Shown piece after piece: positions 6,085 to 9,306 of a DNA stretch of 9,306 bases. The position numbers were made by a program, and so were the translations under genes. The notes beneath the pieces were generated by a model. That model did no database searches, had not been told where the DNA came from, and saw nothing but the letters and a program-made list of their open reading frames with translations. How positions within the stretch are numbered: position 1 is the first letter of the stretch; every line of letters begins with the position of its first letter. Origin of the DNA: an uncultured Eubacteriales bacterium (GTDB lineage Bacteria; Bacillota; Clostridia; Lachnospirales; Anaerotignaceae); contig CABPCX010000051.1 in assembly GCA_902406135.1 (NCBI GenBank), positions 1 to 9,306 of the forward strand. Direction: 5' to 3'.

Positions 6085-8496
6085 TTATTTTACAACAATG
6101 TTGATTATTCTTCCGGGAACATAGATTTCCTTAACTATTGTCTTTCCGTCAAGTCTAGCGCCAAGTGAAGCCTTAGCCTTTTCAAGGGCACTTTCCTTAG
6201 CTTCGTCTTTAGCGATTTTGATGTTTTCTCTTACCTTGCCGTTTATCTGAACAGCAACTACAACACTGTTTTCAACAAGTTTGCTTTCATCGCATTTAGG
6301 CCAGCCTGCCTCAAATACGCTTGTTTCATGTCCAAGGCCATGCCACATTTCTTCAGCAATATGAGGTGTGAAAGGCGCAAGAAGCACGATAAGAGTCTCG
6401 ATTGAAGCTCTGTCTATACCGTTGTTTTTCTTAGCCTCGTCTACCATCTTGTTTGTGTATTCCATAAATCCGCTGACAACCGTATTCATTGTAAGAGCGT
6501 TAAGTCTTGAATCGATTTCCTTTATCATTTTGTTCTTGATAAATTCGCTCTCTTCTGTAGGCTCAGCAGGTTTGTCCTTATATTCGTCATAGAACTTCCA
6601 AACCTTATTGAGATAACGGAATACACCGTCAATTCCTCTGTCGTCCCATTCGGAGTCAAGTTCAGGGGGACCTACGAAAAGCTCATACATACGAAGTGAG
6701 TCGCAGCCGTATTTTGCTACAAGCTCATCGGGTGATACTACGTTGCCCTTTGATTTGCTCATCTTAGCTCCGTCTTTGTTAATCATACCCTGATTGAACA
6801 GTCTGTGGAAAGGCTCTTCAAAGTCAACTACTCCAATATCATAGAGGAACTTTGTATAGAATCTTGCGTAAAGAAGGTGAAGTACGGCATGCTCAATACC
6901 GCCAACATAAAGGTCAACGGGTGCATATTTCTTTAAGTTCTCCTTGCTTGCAAGCTCTTTATCGTTATGAGGGTCTGTATAACGAAGGAAATACCAGCTT
7001 GAACCAGCCCACTGAGGCATTGTATTTGTCTCACGTTTTGCGGGAGCACCACATACGGGGCAAGTTGTATTCACCCAGCTGTCGATGGCTGAAAGAGGTG
7101 ATTCACCTGTATCTGTAGGCTGATAGCTCTCAACTTCGGGAAGAAGTACGGGAAGCTGGTCTTCAGGTACGGGTACGGCACCACAGTGAGGGCAGTGAAC
7201 GATGGGAATAGGTTCACCCCAGTATCTCTGTCTTGAGAATACCCAGTCACGAAGTTTATAGTTTACTGTCTTTTTGCCGATTCCCATTTCTTCAAGCATA
7301 TGAGGAGCTTTCTGTTTAGCCTCAAATGCTGTCATACCTTCAAAGAGAGGCGAGTTTACAATTACACCGTCACCTGTGTAAGCTTCTGTAAGCTCTTTTT
7401 CTTCCTGTCCTTCGGGTCTGATTACCTCAACTATAGGAAGACCGAATTTCTTTGCAAAGTCAAAGTCACGCTGGTCGTGGGCAGGTACGCACATGATAGC
7501 TCCTGTACCGTAATCAGCAAGTACATAGTCTGAAACCCAGATAGGTATCTGTTTCTTGTTAAGAGGATTTATAGCATAGCTTCCTGTGAATACACCGGTT
7601 TTTTCTCTGTCTGACATACGGTCTACAGATGATTTTGTAGAAGCGGCATAGCAGTATGCTTCCATTTCTTCTTTATGTTCAGCTGTAGTAATATCCTTTA
7701 CATATTTATGCTCAGGAGAAATTACCATAAATGTTGCACCGTAAAGTGTGTCAGGACGTGTTGTGTATACTACAAGTTCCTTATCTGAATCAGCAACTTT
7801 AAATGCAACCTCTGCACCATAACTTCTTCCTATCCAGTCAGTCTGCATTTTCTTAACCTTTTCAGGCCAGTCAAGCTGCTGAAGGTCATCAAGAAGTCTG
7901 TCAGCATAAGCAGTTATTTTAAGCATCCACTGACGAAGATTTTTCTTTGTTACCTGAGAACCGCATCTTTCGCATACTCCGTTAGTAGCCTCCTCGTTTG
8001 CAAGTACGCACTTACAGCTGGGGCACCAGTTAAGGGGCATTTCCTTTTCGTATGCAAGTCCTTTTTTGAACATCTGAACGAAAATCCACTGTGTCCATTT
8101 ATAGAATCCGGGGTCAGTAGTATTTACTTCCTTATCCCAGTCATATATTGCACTGATCTCATGCAGCTGACGTTTTACGTTAGCGATATTTTCAGCTGTA
8201 GAAATAGCGGGATGGATATTGTGTTTAATAGCAAAGTTTTCAGCAGGAAGACCAAAAGCGTCCCATCCCATAGGATGAAGAACATAGTATCCCTGAAGCA
8301 CTTTATAACGGCTTATAACATCACTTAGAACATATCCTCTCCAGTGTCCTACATGAAGACCTGTTCCTGAAGGATATGGAAACATATCAAGACAATAGTA
8401 ATTGGGCTTGCCTTCTTTTTCAACATTGATGGGATTCTTTTCCCATTCAGCACGCCACTTTTTTTCAATTTCTCGGAATTCATAACGTGAACTCAT
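6085..8496 (-). CDS. leuS: Leucyl-tRNA synthetase
   Basis: This class I synthetase charges tRNA-Leu with leucine in the cytosol. At 803 residues it has the usual bacterial length and all main parts. The ATP-binding HIGH motif appears as HVGH (48-51) in PYPSGTGLHVGH, and KMSKS is at 578-582. A zinc-type cluster has Cys158, Cys161, Cys175 and Cys178, and a second pair of CxxC motifs is at 435-438 and 479-482. The CP1 editing domain, which removes mischarged amino acids, shows TTRPDTLYG (245-253) and the HDQRD block (340-344). WAGSSWYFLRY and the WDDRGIDGVFR segment lead into the helical anticodon-binding region, and the C-terminal domain ends in VAVQINGKVR and PGRIINIVVK. AGGAGGT lies 7 bases before the ATG. 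Transcription is preceded by a leucine T-box. No frameshift or missing catalytic residue is visible. Confidence 0.98.
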   Translation of the reverse strand: MSSRYEFREIEKKWRAEWEKNPINVEKEGKPNYYCLDMFPYPSGTGLHVGHWRGYVLSDVISRYKVLQGYYVLHPMGWDAFGLPAENFAIKHNIHPAISTAENIANVKRQLHEISAIYDWDKEVNTTDPGFYKWTQWIFVQMFKKGLAYEKEMPLNWCPSCKCVLANEEATNGVCERCGSQVTKKNLRQWMLKITAYADRLLDDLQQLDWPEKVKKMQTDWIGRSYGAEVAFKVADSDKELVVYTTRPDTLYGATFMVISPEHKYVKDITTAEHKEEMEAYCYAASTKSSVDRMSDREKTGVFTGSYAINPLNKKQIPIWVSDYVLADYGTGAIMCVPAHDQRDFDFAKKFGLPIVEVIRPEGQEEKELTEAYTGDGVIVNSPLFEGMTAFEAKQKAPHMLEEMGIGKKTVNYKLRDWVFSRQRYWGEPIPIVHCPHCGAVPVPEDQLPVLLPEVESYQPTDTGESPLSAIDSWVNTTCPVCGAPAKRETNTMPQWAGSSWYFLRYTDPHNDKELASKENLKKYAPVDLYVGGIEHAVLHLLYARFYTKFLYDIGVVDFEEPFHRLFNQGMINKDGAKMSKSKGNVVSPDELVAKYGCDSLRMYELFVGPPELDSEWDDRGIDGVFRYLNKVWKFYDEYKDKPAEPTEESEFIKNKMIKEIDSRLNALTMNTVVSGFMEYTNKMVDEAKKNNGIDRASIETLIVLLAPFTPHIAEEMWHGLGHETSVFEAGWPKCDESKLVENSVVVAVQINGKVRENIKIAKDEAKESALEKAKASLGARLDGKTIVKEIYVPGRIINIVVK

Positions 8497-8535
8497 CTTG
8501 TTGACCTCCTAATTGATTTTGCTTTTCATAAGCAT

Positions 8536-8569
8536 AAAAAAATCCCTCATCTCGTTAGAGACGAAGGAT
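8536..8569 (-). terminator. T-box terminator hairpin ahead of leuS
   Basis: On the minus strand ATCCTTCGTCTC (8569-8558) pairs fully with GAGATGAGGGAT (8553-8542), 12 bp with two wobbles, around a TAAC loop, and runs into seven T (8542-8536). Its 5' arm overlaps the region needed by the antiterminator, as in other T-box leaders. Confidence 0.92.
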
Positions 8570-8760
8570 ATCTTCGCGTTACCACTCTAGTTTACCGTAA
8601 AAAAACGGTACACCTCTTACGCCCGTAACGTGGAACATACGCCGCTGCCTACTATTATTTCAACAGGGAACTCAGAGGCGAGTTCGATAAAACATCCATA
8701 CTGTCTCGCACCAAACGACAGCTCTCTGAAAAGTCTGTTCAGTCTACTTTTCCTCATCAC
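8536..8760 (-). promoter_or_regulatory. T-box riboswitch leader of leuS, leucine specifier CTC
   Basis: The leader senses uncharged tRNA-Leu: the tRNA pairs with the specifier codon and with the antiterminator, and transcription then continues into leuS. Stem I begins at the GATGAGGAAAAGTAG segment near 8757. The specifier is CTC at 8682-8680, in the usual GAA-CTC-GCC setting, and codes for leucine as expected. A hairpin TACCGT/ACGGTA with a U-rich loop (near 8594-8611) fits stem III. The conserved T-box sequence reads AGAGTGGTAACGCG (8588-8575); its UGGU (8584-8581) can pair with the ACCA end of tRNA-Leu, which has discriminator A. The competing terminator follows at 8569-8536. The exact 5' boundary is approximate. 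Confidence 0.93.
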
Positions 8761-8782
8761 AGTTTTTCTTATATAATGATAT

Positions 8783-8811
8783 AGATTACCATATTATAAG
8801 AAAAAATTCAA
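8783..8811 (-). promoter_or_regulatory. Predicted promoter of the leuS T-box transcript
   Basis: TTGAAT (8811-8806) and TAATCT (8788-8783) are 17 bases apart, and TGG directly before the -10 gives an extended -10. The start near 8776 lies just ahead of T-box stem I. A second TATAAT at 8798-8793 has no matching -35. The bases 8821-8894 between this promoter and the next gene hold nothing I can identify. Confidence 0.6.
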
Positions 8812-8894
8812 GACTTTTTCTATCATTATAACTCATATATCTGATTATTTGCCAAAAATACAAATTTAATACAGATTTTCCAAAGTATAAATCA

Positions 8895-9290
8895 TTAGTT
8901 TCTTACGGGTCCGTAATAAACCGCATCGCTGAAACCAAGTATTATGAAGAAAATACTGGGAAGAAATATAAGTCCAACGGCAAAGCCTGTACCCTTTCCG
9001 AATGCCCTTGCCATTTTTATGCACAGCATAATTCCTACTACGATATTAACTATAGGGATAAGGCAGAGTAAAAATAACCATCCGTTACCCCAGGCGATTT
9101 TGAACATCTTATAACTATTTACAAAGGGTATCAAAGCAGTCCATCCGGGCTCTCCGGCCTTTGTAAATACTTTCCACATACCGACAATTGCAAGTATACC
9201 GAATATGAGTGCTGCAAAACCAACTATTGTGGCATAAGCCCCGAAAATAACGCTCATTACATCAGGGTCACTATAATAATATGAGTACAT
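8895..9290 (-). CDS. Small multi-pass membrane protein, DUF5684-like
   Basis: This is a 131-residue hydrophobic protein of unknown function. It has a Tyr-rich N-terminus, a first membrane segment around 13-38, the block KAGEPGWTALIPFVNSY (44-60), a second segment around 70-90, a short basic loop with KMARAFGKG, and a third segment around 103-120. The FxKAGEPGWxALIPxxN pattern is the mark of the DUF5684 group, sometimes seen fused to or named after signal peptidases; no catalytic residues of a peptidase are visible here. The ATG is preceded by AGAGGAAG at the window edge. Its promoter lies outside the window. It is followed by the leuS promoter without an obvious terminator in the 74-base gap. 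Confidence 0.8.
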   Translation of the reverse strand: MYSYYYSDPDVMSVIFGAYATIVGFAALIFGILAIVGMWKVFTKAGEPGWTALIPFVNSYKMFKIAWGNGWLFLLCLIPIVNIVVGIMLCIKMARAFGKGTGFAVGLIFLPSIFFIILGFSDAVYYGPVRN

Positions 9291-9306
9291 AATAAACTTC
9301 CTCTCC

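Noticed and set aside
7300..7533. Plus-strand open frames opposite leuS (also near 6368-6592 and 6852-7118)
   Set aside because: They are shadows of leuS, with no ribosome sites and no recognisable protein features.
8821..8894. Possible weak hairpin (ATCTG/CAGAT) between the membrane protein gene and the leuS promoter
   Set aside because: The stem is only about five pairs with a long loop and AT-rich surroundings, so it is not distinguishable from chance.

Overview
The window looks like ordinary chromosome of a low-GC, Gram-positive anaerobe, most likely a clostridium related to Lachnospiraceae. This is inferred from five things: AT-rich spacers, AGGAGG-type ribosome sites, a T-box leader on an aminoacyl-tRNA synthetase gene, a lipoprotein-type solute-binding protein, and small families (cytidylate kinase-like protein, DUF5684-type membrane protein) common in Clostridia. 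I cannot name a species. No phage, transposon, CRISPR or tRNA/rRNA gene is visible.

Layout, left to right. (1) Bases 1-1433, minus strand: a UvrD/PcrA-type helicase gene. It is cut by an in-frame TGA after its first 420 codons, and the same frame then stays open to the window edge. (2) Bases 1434-1616: a divergent promoter region. (3) Bases 1617-2804, plus strand: a class I/II PLP-dependent aminotransferase. It ends at a hairpin that it shares with the converging operon. (4) Bases 2836-5798, minus strand, transcribed right to left: a polar amino acid ABC importer (lipoprotein binding protein, then permease, then ATPase), followed by a cytidylate kinase-like gene. A stem-loop separates the binding-protein gene from the rest. 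The permease and ATPase genes overlap, and the ATPase very probably starts at TTG. (5) Bases 5799-6084: the importer promoter (perfect TTGACA-N17-TATAAT), then an intrinsic-terminator-like hairpin inside the 5' leader, and farther upstream a hairpin behind leuS. (6) Bases 6085-8811, minus strand: leucyl-tRNA synthetase with a full T-box leader whose specifier codon reads CTC (Leu). (7) Bases 8895-9290, minus strand: a small membrane protein.

Functionally, leuS is controlled by uncharged tRNA-Leu through its T-box. The importer next to it brings in an amino acid, probably a polar one, and appears to have its own premature-termination control. The link between the two is only adjacency. The points most worth a second look are the interrupted helicase and the promoter-terminator arrangement ahead of the importer. 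I see no convincing new multi-gene system.
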